This document shows, piece after piece, positions 15,126 to 25,100 of a DNA stretch of 32,968 bases. Origin of the DNA: Sulfurimonas sp. (GTDB taxonomy: Bacteria; Campylobacterota; Campylobacteria; Campylobacterales; Sulfurimonadaceae); contig JALWSY010000144.1 of the NCBI GenBank assembly GCA_027083035.1, forward strand, positions 12,665 to 45,632, written 5' to 3'. The notes under the pieces were generated by a model. The model was not told the origin of the DNA. It did not search any database and worked only from the letters and a program-made list of their open reading frames with translations. The position numbers were made by a program, and so were the translations under genes. Position 1 is the stretch's first letter. Each line of letters starts with the position of its first letter.

Positions 15126-16208
15126 CTACCGTGAGATACTAAAACCTATTCCCACTTTATCTACTTTATGATTATAATCTATAAGCGACTCCCCATAGCC
15201 ACTAAATCCTTTCACATACAAGAAGAGATCTTTATCGTTTGTGATGGGGTAGGAGTAGGAAAATTCTGTTGCTCTATAAGGACTAAAACTATTTCGTGAA
15301 AGTAACTTAAAAAGATGCTCTCTATAGGGGAGTATAAACTGTATCTGAGCATATCCTTGGTACTCCATCAAGTCTGGATTGTATTTTAGAGAGTCAAGAA
15401 CATCACTCCATAGTTTTACCTCTGTAAAGAAAAAACCTGTCTGAAAATACAAAGCGGCTACTGCATAGTTCCAAGAGCGCTCCTCAGCACCTCCCCGTCC
15501 ATTTGATTGATGCTCAAGACTGAAACGGACTGCTTTGAGATACTCAAAGTGTCTTATATGTCCTACAGGGATAGTGATGAAAAACTCTGGATTATAGTTT
15601 GTTTCACGAAAAAAGGCAGAGGGTGCGTAGAGTTGCCAAAAGGACTTTTGTGTATATCCAAAGGAGTAAACTTCACTAAGTCCAAATAAGTTTGCATAAA
15701 AATCATACTTCACACTAAACTGAAACTCTGTTTCAACACTGCGTGCATTATGTCCGTTCGTGGGAGGATACCCTCCCTCAGGACGATAGCTGAAGGGAAG
15801 AAAGTAGTTTGCTGCGTGTGCTTTTATGCTGTAGAGCGACTCTGCATACTGCTTGATAGTCTCTTTTGTCTCTTTATCAATATCTTGATTAATACTACGA
15901 AAAAGTTTACGCGTCTCTTTTTCTATGTCTCGTGTTGGATCGGGTTTATACTCCCAGTAGTATCCATGTGATGCAAACTTATACCACTTTTGAGATGCTT
16001 TAAAATCTCTCTCACACCCCTCTCCATGCTCATACATATACCCTAAGATATACGCTGCATCATAATCATTTTCCTCTTCTGCAAGTCTTTTAAAGATGGG
16101 CAGTACCTTCTTATACTCTTTTGCCTTGTAAAGGAGGTAAGCATTTTCAAACTCTGTACTCCCAAAAAGTAAAATCGCTACGACAAGAAAGAGTAAAATA
16201 GCACGCAT
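15126..16208 (-). CDS. pldA: Phospholipase A1 (OMPLA) with an N-terminal Sel1-like repeat region
   Basis: This 360-residue protein has a signal peptide (1-16) and a helical segment with a Sel1/TPR repeat (about 20-85, DAAYILGYMYEHGEG...KWYKFASHG). The rest is an OMPLA barrel (about 130-360). Catalytic residues align by spacing with E. coli OMPLA: His233 and Ser235 (EHQSNGRGG) and Asn247 (SWN), giving the His-X-Ser and +12 Asn pattern. Other marks are YTQKSFWQLY and FFRETNYNPEFF. OMPLA hydrolyses outer-membrane phospholipids after dimerising on membrane damage. The extra Sel1-like front half is absent from the E. coli enzyme. The ATG overlaps the pcm stop by one base. Confidence 0.93.
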   Translation of the reverse strand: MRAILLFLVVAILLFGSTEFENAYLLYKAKEYKKVLPIFKRLAEEENDYDAAYILGYMYEHGEGCERDFKASQKWYKFASHGYYWEYKPDPTRDIEKETRKLFRSINQDIDKETKETIKQYAESLYSIKAHAANYFLPFSYRPEGGYPPTNGHNARSVETEFQFSVKYDFYANLFGLSEVYSFGYTQKSFWQLYAPSAFFRETNYNPEFFITIPVGHIRHFEYLKAVRFSLEHQSNGRGGAEERSWNYAVAALYFQTGFFFTEVKLWSDVLDSLKYNPDLMEYQGYAQIQFILPYREHLFKLLSRNSFSPYRATEFSYSYPITNDKDLFLYVKGFSGYGESLIDYNHKVDKVGIGFSISR

Positions 16209-16846
16209 TATCTCTGTACGCCATCCAGTACAGGCACAAAATCACAATCTTCAAGCTCCTCTTCAATAATCCTCGAGCCATCTTTTATAAAGCGAGTAAT
16301 AACCTGCCTCTCTCCCTTTTGTAGTGGAGCAATCAGTATCCCCTCATCCGCAAGCTGATCAAAGAGCTTTTTTGGTATCTCTTTGGCTGTAGCAGAGAAA
16401 AGGATTCTGTCATAAGGTGCATAACTCGGCCATCCATTCTGCCCATCATCTGTGCGGGTATGGATATTTTGAATCCCTAAGTTACGAAATCTTCTCTTTG
16501 CCTCTAACATGAGTGGTTCGATACGCTCTATAGTAAAAACCCCACGAAAGAGTTGTGAGAGTACGGCAGCCTGATAGCCACTTCCACACCCCACTTCTAA
16601 AACTCTGTCAGCTCCACGCGGAAAGAGATACTCCGTCATCTTTGCAACAGTCAGAGGGGAGCTTATATACTGTGCAGCACCTATTGGTAAGGCATCGAGT
16701 TTGTAAGCACTATGCTTCATACCAGTTGGGACAAAAGCCTCTCTATCTGTCTTTGCTATCGCCTCTTTTACCTCAGCTGAGAGAGGAAATAGTTTCTCTA
16801 TCTCATCTGCCATGCGCGCTGTTTTTGTTGCTGTAATCTTATCCAC
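16208..16846 (-). CDS. pcm: Protein-L-isoaspartate O-methyltransferase
   Basis: This 212-residue protein repairs isoaspartyl residues by SAM-dependent methylation. The glycine-rich SAM motif VLEVGCGSGYQAAVL lies at about 82-96. Family landmarks REAFVP (36-41), a PIG...ISSPLTVA loop (substituting for the usual ISQPYIVA), and LIAPLQKGERQ are present. It is in the nrdB-nitrilase-pcm-pldA operon: it starts one base after the nitrilase stop and ends overlapping pldA (TAATG). Confidence 0.95.
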   Translation of the reverse strand: MDKITATKTARMADEIEKLFPLSAEVKEAIAKTDREAFVPTGMKHSAYKLDALPIGAAQYISSPLTVAKMTEYLFPRGADRVLEVGCGSGYQAAVLSQLFRGVFTIERIEPLMLEAKRRFRNLGIQNIHTRTDDGQNGWPSYAPYDRILFSATAKEIPKKLFDQLADEGILIAPLQKGERQVITRFIKDGSRIIEEELEDCDFVPVLDGVQR

Positions 16847-17590
16847 TTACTCTCTACCTAAATCTATATATTTTCGCATTAACGCTATCTGCTTTTTCTC
16901 ATAGGGAAGCTCCAAGCAGGGTGCATCTCCATTAAAATGTACTTCACCATGAGGGGTGATGATAGCGCTCTGAGCTGTACACTCTTCATTTTTTGCATCA
17001 CTTGCAACAACATAACACTGATTCATAATCGCGAGTGTCTGTGTAAAGGCTTTAAAATGCTCCTCACGAGGTTTTCCCCACCAAGAGGGTGTCACTATAA
17101 CATCTGCACCCTCTGCCTTTTTCCACAACTCTTTAAAACGAAGCTCAAAACAGATAAAGAGTGCCATCTTGATACCGGCAACTTCAAAGACCTGAAACTC
17201 TGCATCACTTCCCTCTTCCATGAACTTATGCTCACCTCCAAGACGAAAGAGTCGCGCCTTTGTTCGAGAGAAACAGACCTCACCTTTGTGGATAACCTTA
17301 GCGACATTAAAGACTTTACCATCAATGCGCTCAAGCATGGTAAGCACTAGAATTTTATCTCCGACTACCTCTTTGAGTCTCTTAGTAGCCACTTTTGCAA
17401 AAGAGAGCATCGCTTCGTAGTTGTCATAATCAAAACCTGTCAAACAGACCTCATGCGCTACAACAAGCGCACCCTCTTTGGCATTTTGCACAAGAGAGAT
17501 AAGCGTCTCTAAATTTTTTTGATAATCGGGAGTTGTTGTAAAAAGAGTAGCACAGAGTGTGCGACTCCTCTCTTTAGAAGTCATCATCAA
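16847..17590 (-). CDS. Carbon-nitrogen hydrolase (nitrilase superfamily)
   Basis: This 247-residue protein has the nitrilase Glu-Lys-Cys triad: Glu47 ([10 protein letters not shown]), Lys111 (SRTKARLF) and Cys147 (FICFELRF). The superfamily hydrolyses amides or nitriles; the substrate is not evident, although omega-amidase-like or repair functions are common for short cytosolic members. The first codons overlap the end of nrdB by 17 bp (start ATG 17590, with two more in-frame ATGs directly after), so the exact start is uncertain. It lies between nrdB and pcm in one operon. Confidence 0.9.
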   Translation of the reverse strand: MMMTSKERSRTLCATLFTTTPDYQKNLETLISLVQNAKEGALVVAHEVCLTGFDYDNYEAMLSFAKVATKRLKEVVGDKILVLTMLERIDGKVFNVAKVIHKGEVCFSRTKARLFRLGGEHKFMEEGSDAEFQVFEVAGIKMALFICFELRFKELWKKAEGADVIVTPSWWGKPREEHFKAFTQTLAIMNQCYVVASDAKNEECTAQSAIITPHGEVHFNGDAPCLELPYEKKQIALMRKYIDLGRE

Positions 17591-18596
17591 AGGTTAAACT
17601 TCCCTTAGAGTAGTTTGTTACTGTTCCCTCAAAGAAGTTTGTCTTCTGGTCATTAAACTTTGCAAAATCATCTACCCACTTTATCGGATTTGTAACATTA
17701 TAGAGTTTCTCAAAACCAACTGATGTGAGCCTATCATCTGCAAGATACTTGATGTACTGCTCAACAATATCATCTGTAAGTCCAAGTATCTGCCCCTGTG
17801 TGATATATTTTCCCCACTCTGTCTCAAGCTTTACAGCCTCTTCAAACATCTCTATCACTTCTGCTTTTAACTGCTCATCAAAGAGATCAGGACGCTCCTT
17901 TCTAAGTGTATTTATCAAGTTTTGAAAAAGCACTAAGTGAGTTACCTCATCACGCTGAATAAAACGAATCATCTGTGCAGAGCCAAGCATCTTTCCAGAG
18001 CGTGCAAGAGTATAGATGTAAGCAAAACCGCTGTAAAAGTAGATACCCTCAAGTATCTGATTAGCAAAACAAGCCTTTACAAAGTTTCTATCTGTCGGGT
18101 TCTTTGCAAGTTCAAGATAGACTCTTGCAATGGCATCATTTTTACTCTTAAGCATCATATCACGACGCCACAAATCATAAATCTCTTCTGAGTTTGTTGA
18201 GATACTATCTACCATAACAGCGTATGATTGAGAGTGAAGTGCCTCCTCAAACGATTGTCTCACCAAGATAAGATTTATCTCCGGTGAAGTCACATAAGGG
18301 TTTACATTATCGATGATGTTATTTGTCTGCAAAGAGTCCATAAAGATAAGCTGAGAGAGTGCTTTGTCATAAGCTGTCTTCTCCATCTCTGTGAGATTTT
18401 TATAATCATTCACATCACGAGTCATATCGACCTCTTTTGGAAACCATGTGTTGTTAAGCATCATCTCCCAAAGGTTATATGCCCATTGGTATTTAATGTT
18501 GTTAAGCTCAAAAATTCCTGTTGGATTTCCACCAAATATCTTTCTGTCATTTACATTCTCTACAGATTCAGGGTTATATATCTTTTTTCTTTCCAT
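17574..18596 (-). CDS. nrdB: Ribonucleoside-diphosphate reductase beta subunit
   Basis: This 340-residue class I small subunit carries the di-iron and radical residues in order: Asp87 (FMDSLQ), Glu118 and His121 (EEALHSQSY), the radical Tyr125 (four after the His), Glu183 (NQILEGIYF), Glu217 and His220 (RDEVTH). The acidic C-terminal peptide (TFDDDF) would dock to the large subunit, which is not in the window. It reduces ribonucleotides to deoxyribonucleotides with NrdA. It has its own promoter (18629-18634) and CTGGAG before the ATG, and it leads the operon continuing to pldA. Confidence 0.96.
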   Translation of the reverse strand: MERKKIYNPESVENVNDRKIFGGNPTGIFELNNIKYQWAYNLWEMMLNNTWFPKEVDMTRDVNDYKNLTEMEKTAYDKALSQLIFMDSLQTNNIIDNVNPYVTSPEINLILVRQSFEEALHSQSYAVMVDSISTNSEEIYDLWRRDMMLKSKNDAIARVYLELAKNPTDRNFVKACFANQILEGIYFYSGFAYIYTLARSGKMLGSAQMIRFIQRDEVTHLVLFQNLINTLRKERPDLFDEQLKAEVIEMFEEAVKLETEWGKYITQGQILGLTDDIVEQYIKYLADDRLTSVGFEKLYNVTNPIKWVDDFAKFNDQKTNFFEGTVTNYSKGSLTFDDDF

Positions 18597-18628
18597 TTTG
18601 AGCTCCAGATTATTAAAATAAGTCTATG

Positions 18629-18634
18629 ATTATA
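18629..18634 (-). promoter_or_regulatory. -10 element of nrdB
   Basis: TATAAT on the minus strand, 33 bp before the ATG. A weak -35-like TTTTGA lies 17 bp upstream (18652-18657). The 157-bp gap between nrdB and the divergent chemoreceptor gene holds no ORF. I saw no clear NrdR-box pair. Confidence 0.55.
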
Positions 18635-18753
18635 TCGAGCTAGTGATTAAATCAAAATTATGTCACTATCTATCACTTTTTTATCAAATTTTCAGTATAG
18701 ATTTATCTTATATGCTATAGACTATTGGAAGACAATATGATGAGGAGATAGGA

Positions 18754-19527
18754 ATGGGATTTTTTAGTAGAAATAACATCGATAAAGATGCGTACGATAA
18801 ACTAAAAGAGGAAAATGAGAAGCTTTACGCTCAAAACAGAGCATTAGAGGCAGAGATTCAAGAGTTGCAAGAGAGATGTACAACGCAAAAAGAGACATCT
18901 AAAGAGGAACTCTTAGATAAGCTTATGATCTTGGAGTCACAAAACTTACAATCAAATATTAAAGATATTCAAGGCAATATTGCGGAATCTGTTACAAGCT
19001 CTAAAACGAGTCTTGAAAAAACAGAGCATTTAGTAGAGAGTCTCAACCTTATTAGCCAGAAAACAGCTCAAATATCTACAGTTCTTGAAAATCTCAATGA
19101 ACTCTCAAATAACTCTATAAACACAGTAACAGGACTCTCAGAGAGAACAAATGATATAACAACTATTTTAGCACTTATAAAAGATATCTCTGACCAAACA
19201 AACCTCCTTGCGCTTAATGCTGCCATAGAAGCTGCTCGTGCAGGTGAACATGGACGCGGTTTTGCTGTTGTTGCCGATGAAGTGCGTAAGCTTGCCGATA
19301 GAACAGACAAAGCAGTAAGTGAGATAAATATCTCTCTTCAATCCATGAAACAAGATGTTGATAGTATGTCTGAACAGTTTACAGATATTCAGCAAAATGT
19401 CTCCCAGTCAAATGGCTTAATAAGTGAACTGAACACCTGCATAGGAACAAACCATGAAGAACTTAAGGTCTCTTTTAAGGCAATGGAGTTCTCCAACGAT
19501 AGAGTCTTTATGTCTTTATGTCTTTAG
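18754..19527 (+). CDS. Cytoplasmic methyl-accepting chemotaxis protein, frameshifted before its CZB domain
   Basis: This 257-residue frame has no membrane helices. An N-terminal coiled coil (about 15-55) leads to a chemoreceptor signalling domain whose conserved hairpin tip ([34 protein letters not shown]) spans about 146-180. This is the architecture of TlpD-type soluble receptors that signal to CheA/CheW. The frame ends at a TAG inside an 8-bp tandem repeat (19504-19526). Deleting one unit would continue it into the CZB zinc-binding domain encoded from 19518, giving about 364 residues. As written, the receptor lacks its sensor. It is either a recent pseudogene, a phase-off state, or a sequencing error. 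AGGAG precedes the ATG. Confidence 0.9.
   Translation: MGFFSRNNIDKDAYDKLKEENEKLYAQNRALEAEIQELQERCTTQKETSKEELLDKLMILESQNLQSNIKDIQGNIAESVTSSKTSLEKTEHLVESLNLISQKTAQISTVLENLNELSNNSINTVTGLSERTNDITTILALIKDISDQTNLLALNAAIEAARAGEHGRGFAVVADEVRKLADRTDKAVSEINISLQSMKQDVDSMSEQFTDIQQNVSQSNGLISELNTCIGTNHEELKVSFKAMEFSNDRVFMSLCL
19504..19526 (+). repeat. 8-bp tandem repeat (GTCTTTAT, 2.9 copies) in the chemoreceptor gene
   Basis: GTCTTTAT occurs at 19504-19511 and 19512-19519, followed by GTCTTTA at 19520-19526. Because 8 is not a multiple of 3, gain or loss of one unit shifts the frame. One unit fewer would read Val-Phe-Met-Ser-Leu-Ala-Lys-Leu-Asp straight into the CZB domain. Confidence 0.85.
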
Positions 19528-19856
19528 CAAAACTTGACCATATCCTCTGGAAGGTAAACACCTACTACTCAGCGATAACACAAACAGAACAGTTTCAGTT
19601 TGTAGATCATCATAACTGTCGTTTAGGTAAGTGGTACTATGAAGGAGAGGGCAAAGAGAACTTCTCAAATACTACGCACTATAAGGCATTAGAGACACCT
19701 CACGCAATAGTACATAACGGTACCCATAAGGTCTTTGAGCTGATGATGCAAGAGCCTATTAATACAAATGCTATGGTAGCTGCTTTTGAAGAGATGGAGA
19801 GTGGAAGTATCCAAGTTTTTGAAACTTTAGATAAAATACTTCATGACAAAGATTAA
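19518..19856 (+). pseudogene. Detached CZB (chemoreceptor zinc-binding) domain
   Basis: This 112-residue frame encodes a complete CZB domain. The conserved ligands fit the motif Hx(hydrophobic)...CxLGxW...HxxxH: His8 (LDHILWK), Cys34 (NCRLGKWY), and His62/His66 (PHAIVH). CZB domains sense zinc or hypochlorous acid at the C-terminus of cytoplasmic receptors and diguanylate cyclases. Here the domain is out of frame with the upstream signalling domain because of the 8-bp repeat. An internal ATG (19518) exists but has no ribosome binding site of its own. It overlaps the downstream hydrolase gene by 14 bp. Confidence 0.88.
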
Positions 19857-20823
19857 TCCACAACCCTTTCACCCTGCATTTGGCTTGCACAACAGCCATC
19901 TGCAAACCATCTACTCCTCACTTTTTAGAAAATCAAAACACCTTACCTATGAAATCGAGAAATTTTCTCTTAGTGATGGAGATTTTGTAGAGTGTTTTTG
20001 GCACAAAAGTCACAAACAAACAACGAACGCTCCTCTATGTGTTATCTTTCATGGACTCGCCGGCTCCTATGAGTCTCCCTACATTGAGGGAGTTGTCCAA
20101 GAGCTTGATAAAAATGGCATAGATGCCGTTGTGATGCACTTTCGTGGCTGTGGTTTAGAGGAAAATCTTCTTCCTCGCTCTTATCATAGCGGGGAGACAA
20201 ATGATGCAAAAGAGTTCCTTACACATCTTAAAAAAAGCAAACCTTCACAGGATATCTACGCAGTAGGCTACTCACTCGGTGGCAATATGCTCCTCAAACT
20301 CTTAGGTGAGATGCAAACTAACACGCTCATTACAAAAGCGGTTGCTGTCTCAGCACCTATGCAGCTCAAAGTCTCTGCCAAAAGTATAAACAGAGGCTTC
20401 TCAAGATACTACCAATACAGACTGATGCGAAGCCTTAACGACTCACTCATAAAAAAGTTTGCTAAACACGATATGAGCAAACTTATCACAATAAAAAAAG
20501 AGGAAGTAAAAAACCTCAAAACATTTTGGGAGTTTGATGATGCATATACTGCCCCGATTCACGGCTTTGATTCGGCAGAAGATTATTATGAGAAATGCAG
20601 TTCAAAACAGTACCTAAAGTATATCCAAACACCTACACTCATCATCCACTCCAAAGATGACCCCTTTATGAGCAAAGAGGTAATTCCAAGTAAGGAGGAA
20701 CTCTCCTCTACAACTACCCTCGAACTTTACGACAACGGTGGTCATGTCGGTTTTATCGCAGGCAGTTTTCTCAAGCCTATTTACTGGCTTGAGAAAAGAG
20801 TAGTTTCCTATCTTTTAAAATAA
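19843..20823 (+). CDS. YheT-family alpha/beta hydrolase
   Basis: This 326-residue protein is an alpha/beta-hydrolase of the YheT/ABHD1-3 type. It shows the starting FHPAFGLHNSHLQTIY segment, the oxyanion region HGLAGSYESPY (70-80), nucleophile Ser144 in GYSLGGN, Asp273 (SKDDPF) and His301 (GGHVGF). Family members hydrolyse esters or lipids; the bacterial substrate is not known. It starts inside the end of the CZB frame, so it may be co-transcribed with the chemoreceptor. A T-rich, weak inverted repeat follows the stop codon but is not a convincing terminator. Confidence 0.9.
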   Translation: MTKINPQPFHPAFGLHNSHLQTIYSSLFRKSKHLTYEIEKFSLSDGDFVECFWHKSHKQTTNAPLCVIFHGLAGSYESPYIEGVVQELDKNGIDAVVMHFRGCGLEENLLPRSYHSGETNDAKEFLTHLKKSKPSQDIYAVGYSLGGNMLLKLLGEMQTNTLITKAVAVSAPMQLKVSAKSINRGFSRYYQYRLMRSLNDSLIKKFAKHDMSKLITIKKEEVKNLKTFWEFDDAYTAPIHGFDSAEDYYEKCSSKQYLKYIQTPTLIIHSKDDPFMSKEVIPSKEELSSTTTLELYDNGGHVGFIAGSFLKPIYWLEKRVVSYLLK

Positions 20824-20863
20824 AATATTATTTGTAGAACTTATTTTATTTGAAATAAAGCCT

Positions 20864-20891
20864 TATAATATTAAACTCCTAGTATAGGAGT
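20864..20891 (+). promoter_or_regulatory. Promoter and SD-sequestering hairpin for the diguanylate cyclase
   Basis: TATAAT (20864-20869) would start transcription near 20876. The transcript would begin almost at the hairpin ACTCCTA-GTA-TAGGAGT (20875-20891), whose right arm is the ribosome binding site TAGGAG of the gene at 20896. The hairpin would occlude the site, so it may act as a thermosensor or translational switch. The structure is visible; the function is inferred. Confidence 0.5.
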
Positions 20892-20895
20892 AGTT

Positions 20896-21966
20896 ATGAA
20901 GCAGATTTCTATCCAAGCAGAACATTTAAAAAATGAAAAAACACAGTCATTTTTGCGAGTTTTTTTGATTTTTATTATTGTGGTTACTCTTCTTTTATTT
21001 AACAAAGATGCCTTTTATTATAGAGCTTTTGCCTCAACTACAGTAAAAGATATTATGGTGGTTGTGCTTATTGTAAATCTACTCTACTACCTCTTTATTG
21101 TACGTTTTCCTGAACTTTTTGTACAACTGAGAATTGTCCTCATCTCTATGATGGACGTTTTTACCTCTCTTTATGTTATGCACCTTGTTGGGGATTATGC
21201 CCTCTATTACCCTTTTTTAATGCTTTGGTATAGCATAGGGTATAGTATGCGCTACGGCAATGCGATTGGATTTTTTGTTTATGCCTCTGTATTGATGGGC
21301 TGGTTAGTTTTAATCTATACTACTGATGTATGGAGAGATAATCTTCCTATGTCGTTTGGCTGGTTTATAGCGTTTGCCATTATTCCTCTGTATGCCTTTA
21401 AATTAGTGAATGAACTTCATAAAAGTATCAATATCCTCCATAAAAATTTAGATAACTCCATCTTTCAGGCAGAACACGACCAACTAACAGAACTACCAAA
21501 TAGACAATTTTTTGAAAAAGAGTTACACCATGCTCTAAAAAGCTATAAAAAATTTGCTCTTCTCTTTATAGATCTTGATGGTTTTAAAGAGATAAATGAT
21601 ACTTATGGTCATCATACAGGTGATAAAGTGCTTAGAGAAGTTGCAAAGAGAATGAGAGAACACAAATATTTTTCTGCCCGACTAGGAGGAGATGAATTTG
21701 TTTTTATCATACCCTATAAAAATAGAGACGAGGTAGCCACTTTTGCAGACTCTCTTGTAAAATCAATAGCAAAAAAGTGTCCTCTTCTCGATATAGAATT
21801 TTCTGCGAGTGTCGGTATCGCTCTATATCCAGAAGATGCAAATACCCCTTATGAATTAAAAAAGAAATCTGATAGTGCCATGTATCACGCAAAAGAGAGA
21901 GGTAAAAACCAGTTTAGCTTTTACTCCTCTTCATCAAACGAAGTCTGTTTAGTCACTACAAGATAG
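20896..21966 (+). CDS. Membrane-anchored diguanylate cyclase (GGDEF)
   Basis: This 356-residue protein has an N-terminal block of five or six membrane helices (about 18-36, 50-68, 78-98, 102-116, 122-142, 152-170) and a C-terminal GGDEF domain (about 190-345). The active loop is intact, RLGGDEF at 262-268, as is the metal-binding LFIDLDGFKEIND segment. It should make cyclic di-GMP from two GTP. The allosteric RxxD I-site expected five residues before GGDEF is missing, so product inhibition may be weak. The last dozen residues are encoded opposite the 3' end of the convergent gene at 21921. Its ribosome binding site lies in a hairpin. Confidence 0.93.
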   Translation: MKQISIQAEHLKNEKTQSFLRVFLIFIIVVTLLLFNKDAFYYRAFASTTVKDIMVVVLIVNLLYYLFIVRFPELFVQLRIVLISMMDVFTSLYVMHLVGDYALYYPFLMLWYSIGYSMRYGNAIGFFVYASVLMGWLVLIYTTDVWRDNLPMSFGWFIAFAIIPLYAFKLVNELHKSINILHKNLDNSIFQAEHDQLTELPNRQFFEKELHHALKSYKKFALLFIDLDGFKEINDTYGHHTGDKVLREVAKRMREHKYFSARLGGDEFVFIIPYKNRDEVATFADSLVKSIAKKCPLLDIEFSASVGIALYPEDANTPYELKKKSDSAMYHAKERGKNQFSFYSSSSNEVCLVTTR

Positions 21967-22148
21967 ATGACTAAACCTCCAAAACCTGCTCCTATTAAAC
22001 CCATCAGTCTCTCTACACCGTGAAACTCATAAACACCGTTCATACCATTCATGCTCCCAACTTCCCCACTAAAGAGTACCTGCAAGCCAGATAGTACAAA
22101 TAGTACACCAGCTGCAATAAGTCCTAAGCGTTGTAGATTTTTCTTCAT
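21921..22148 (-). CDS. Small two-helix membrane protein
   Basis: This 75-residue protein has hydrophobic helices at about 7-26 and 46-66 separated by a Gly/Met/Asn loop, with an acidic tail (FDEEE). The ATG follows the stop of the giant lipoprotein gene directly (TAGATG), so the two are likely co-transcribed and translationally coupled. Its 3' end overlaps the convergent diguanylate cyclase gene by 46 bp. No family was recognised. Confidence 0.7.
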   Translation of the reverse strand: MKKNLQRLGLIAAGVLFVLSGLQVLFSGEVGSMNGMNGVYEFHGVERLMGLIGAGFGGLVIYLVVTKQTSFDEEE

Positions 22149-25100
22149 CTACTCCGCCACTCTGTAAATAATATATGGGTATGCTTTTAAAGATCTACGA
22201 GGTGCTGAAGCACTCTGTGTATCACTCACCTCAAATGTATAATTTTTTGTCACTCCCGGAGTTAAATCAGTTCCACTTAAACTTGCGCCACTTACATTAG
22301 TAACACCAGAGAACTCTATACTATATGTTCCAACACCATCTGGTGCCTCGATACCTTGCAGCATTGCCGTATTTGTACCAATATTTACTTTTGGGTGATA
22401 TGTATCACAATAGTCGGCATCAGTTGCATACATTGAACCAACAAAACTATTATTTACATAGAGCTGGAACGCATCATCTTTGGCACCACCATCATCACAA
22501 ACTGTAACCGTAATACTACTGAGTTTTACGGTATATGTGACACTATTTGACCACTCTGTCCACTTACCATCTACTTTTGTTCTTACTTTTACATCCTGCT
22601 CACCCTCTTTGAGAGATGAAGGAATTATAATTTTAATACTATCCGCAGATGTCCCCGCAATCAATGCAGTCTTGCCACCAACAGTCACTTCGTTTTCACT
22701 ATTTTTTAATGAAAATCCAGAACCTGAAAGAACTGCTTCTACACCAGTAGCTCCACTATCTGGAGTAATTGAGGAGAGTGTAACTTTATCTACTACTTCA
22801 ATAGCAGCCTTTTTTGTTACTATACTGTTTTTATTAAATGTCGGATGGTGTATCGATACATCAATAGGTCCTTGAATATATTTATAAAGAAAATCTCCCG
22901 GAACCTCAACTGTCATAGCCGTACCATCAGGTTTAATATAAGATGGAGTCAGAGTAGTTGTAAGTCCATCACCATCAGTAAACGTAATCTCCGGTTTCAC
23001 TCCTGAGAAGTTATAAAAGTGTTCTTTTATTTCACTAAATCCTGTACCATGAATAGTAAATTTCCTTGAAGAACCATCTGGAATAATCTTATTTGGACTT
23101 ACAGAAGTAATACTAACTGGAAAAACAACAGAGAAGTCAATAATAGCATCTTTTGTACTGAGATCATATACTGCCCCTGCTACATTAAGTCCATTATTTA
23201 AATGCCCAGCTACCTCGTAAGCAGCTGAAATCTGTCCTATTACAGGAACAGCTTTCATACCAATTTTTTTTGCGATTTTCTTCACAAGTTTTTTTGCAAA
23301 CTCTTTTGCAACATTTTTCACTTTAGTACCAAGTGCTGTTTTAGCGATAGCAGTTGTAATTGGTCCGGGTGGTTGAGAAAACAAATCTTGACTTAGCGCA
23401 CTAAAGAGTGACTTTGCAGCTTTTGTATATCCATCCTCTTGACTTAAGTCATTTACTATTATATCTAGTGTGGGTGTTGCATAAGTGTAGAGTATATTGA
23501 TAAAGGTATGAGCATCCATATACTCACCTAATATCTCAGAGAGTACAGGCCAAGTAACTCTCTCTACAAGTGTTCTAATCGCTAAATATTTATGAATATT
23601 TTTTGTCTTCGCATCAGAGTTATCTGATGAAATTTTTGGATCATATTCACTATCTAGACCCGGTGTTACAATCTCAACATTACAGTTCTGTCCACCCGGT
23701 AAATTTAACTCTGAAGTATATGCCCAGAAAAGTAATCCATACCCTTGTGGATTTACTAAATTTGAGGAGAAATAACTTGTTGGGTGATCTTGCAATATTT
23801 TTCCCTTCATATCTGTAATTCTTGCAGAGAGGTAGAGCTGTGTGTCGTTGTAAATATTTATGTTCCCCGTGTCACCTCTCTCATAAACTTCTATGCCATC
23901 TGCACTTGATGGTGTAACCGTTGCATCTGCTCCATATATTCCTCTTCTTGGCGCTGAAGATTTATTGGAGGATTTTTTTGTATATGTCCCTTTTGTAATC
24001 TCTGCATCAAGATATGTAGCAGCAGCTAAAAGTGCCGCATTTGATTTCTCTACAAAAGTTTTACTCTGATTAATCAAAGCTTTTTTATTAACAGAAAGTT
24101 CACTCTGTACAGTCTGTGCAAAAGTTTGCACTTCAGGAAGTGCTTCAATTGCTGAAATAGCTGAAGAGAGTTGACTCTCTTCAATCATAGCATCAAGTCC
24201 CAATCCACTATATACCAACGCAAGTGCTGTAGATTTTGCATCAACATTTACACTTGTATCTTCTGGTAGTACAACAGCATACAAGTAAGGAATATAGTCC
24301 GGATCCTCTACGGAAGTTGTTGTATCTTCAATAGTCGCTGCAGCTAGCATTGGAGTATCTACCTTTACAGGGAGTGTTAAGTATCCACTATAGTCTGGAG
24401 CATAAGAGTCATCAGCCACACTAAAATCTATGCTACTCATTGCAACACTTGTATTTGGAGATTGTACCGTTACAGAGACATCTCTTTTTATAGCCACATA
24501 GAGCTGATTTGAAATACCATCACTATCTTCAACTGCTAACATACCACTTTGCCAAGTATCTCCATACCCTTTTGTGTAAGTAAATGAACTTGCATAACCA
24601 TAACTGTTGTCATAACTATAACTATTTCCATTAAGAATAATAGTAAGATCACTATTTAGATTTTGCCCCTCTATCTCTAGTCTATCATAATAGGCATTAT
24701 ATGATGCACTTGTTATAAGAGGTGTCTTCTCATCCACAAAAAGCAAATCCTCACCTATTGTTCTCATAGAGTCATCTAGAGTTACAAAAAACTCTACCTC
24801 TCCTTTATCAATATTATCAGGACAGATAAAATTAACTACACCATCTTGAGTGATATTCGCATCTTGATTTATACTATCTTGAAGACCTTTAAAAGTAAGC
24901 ATTACCGATGATGTACCTGCTGGTACATTCTCTAAAATCACTTCCATACTATCACCTTTAGAACACACTTTTTCGATTCCCAAAGTTTTGTTTTCTAAAG
25001 ATTTGATAAGTAAACTCTCTGCATATGGAAGATTCTCTCCCGGCATTGCTATACTTCTGTTCATTGCATCTTTCTTTTCTGAAATATCCAAAATACCATC

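Noticed and set aside
20838-20862. A terminator after the YheT-family gene
   Set aside because: The inverted repeat is short and A/T-only with no following T run, so it is not convincing.
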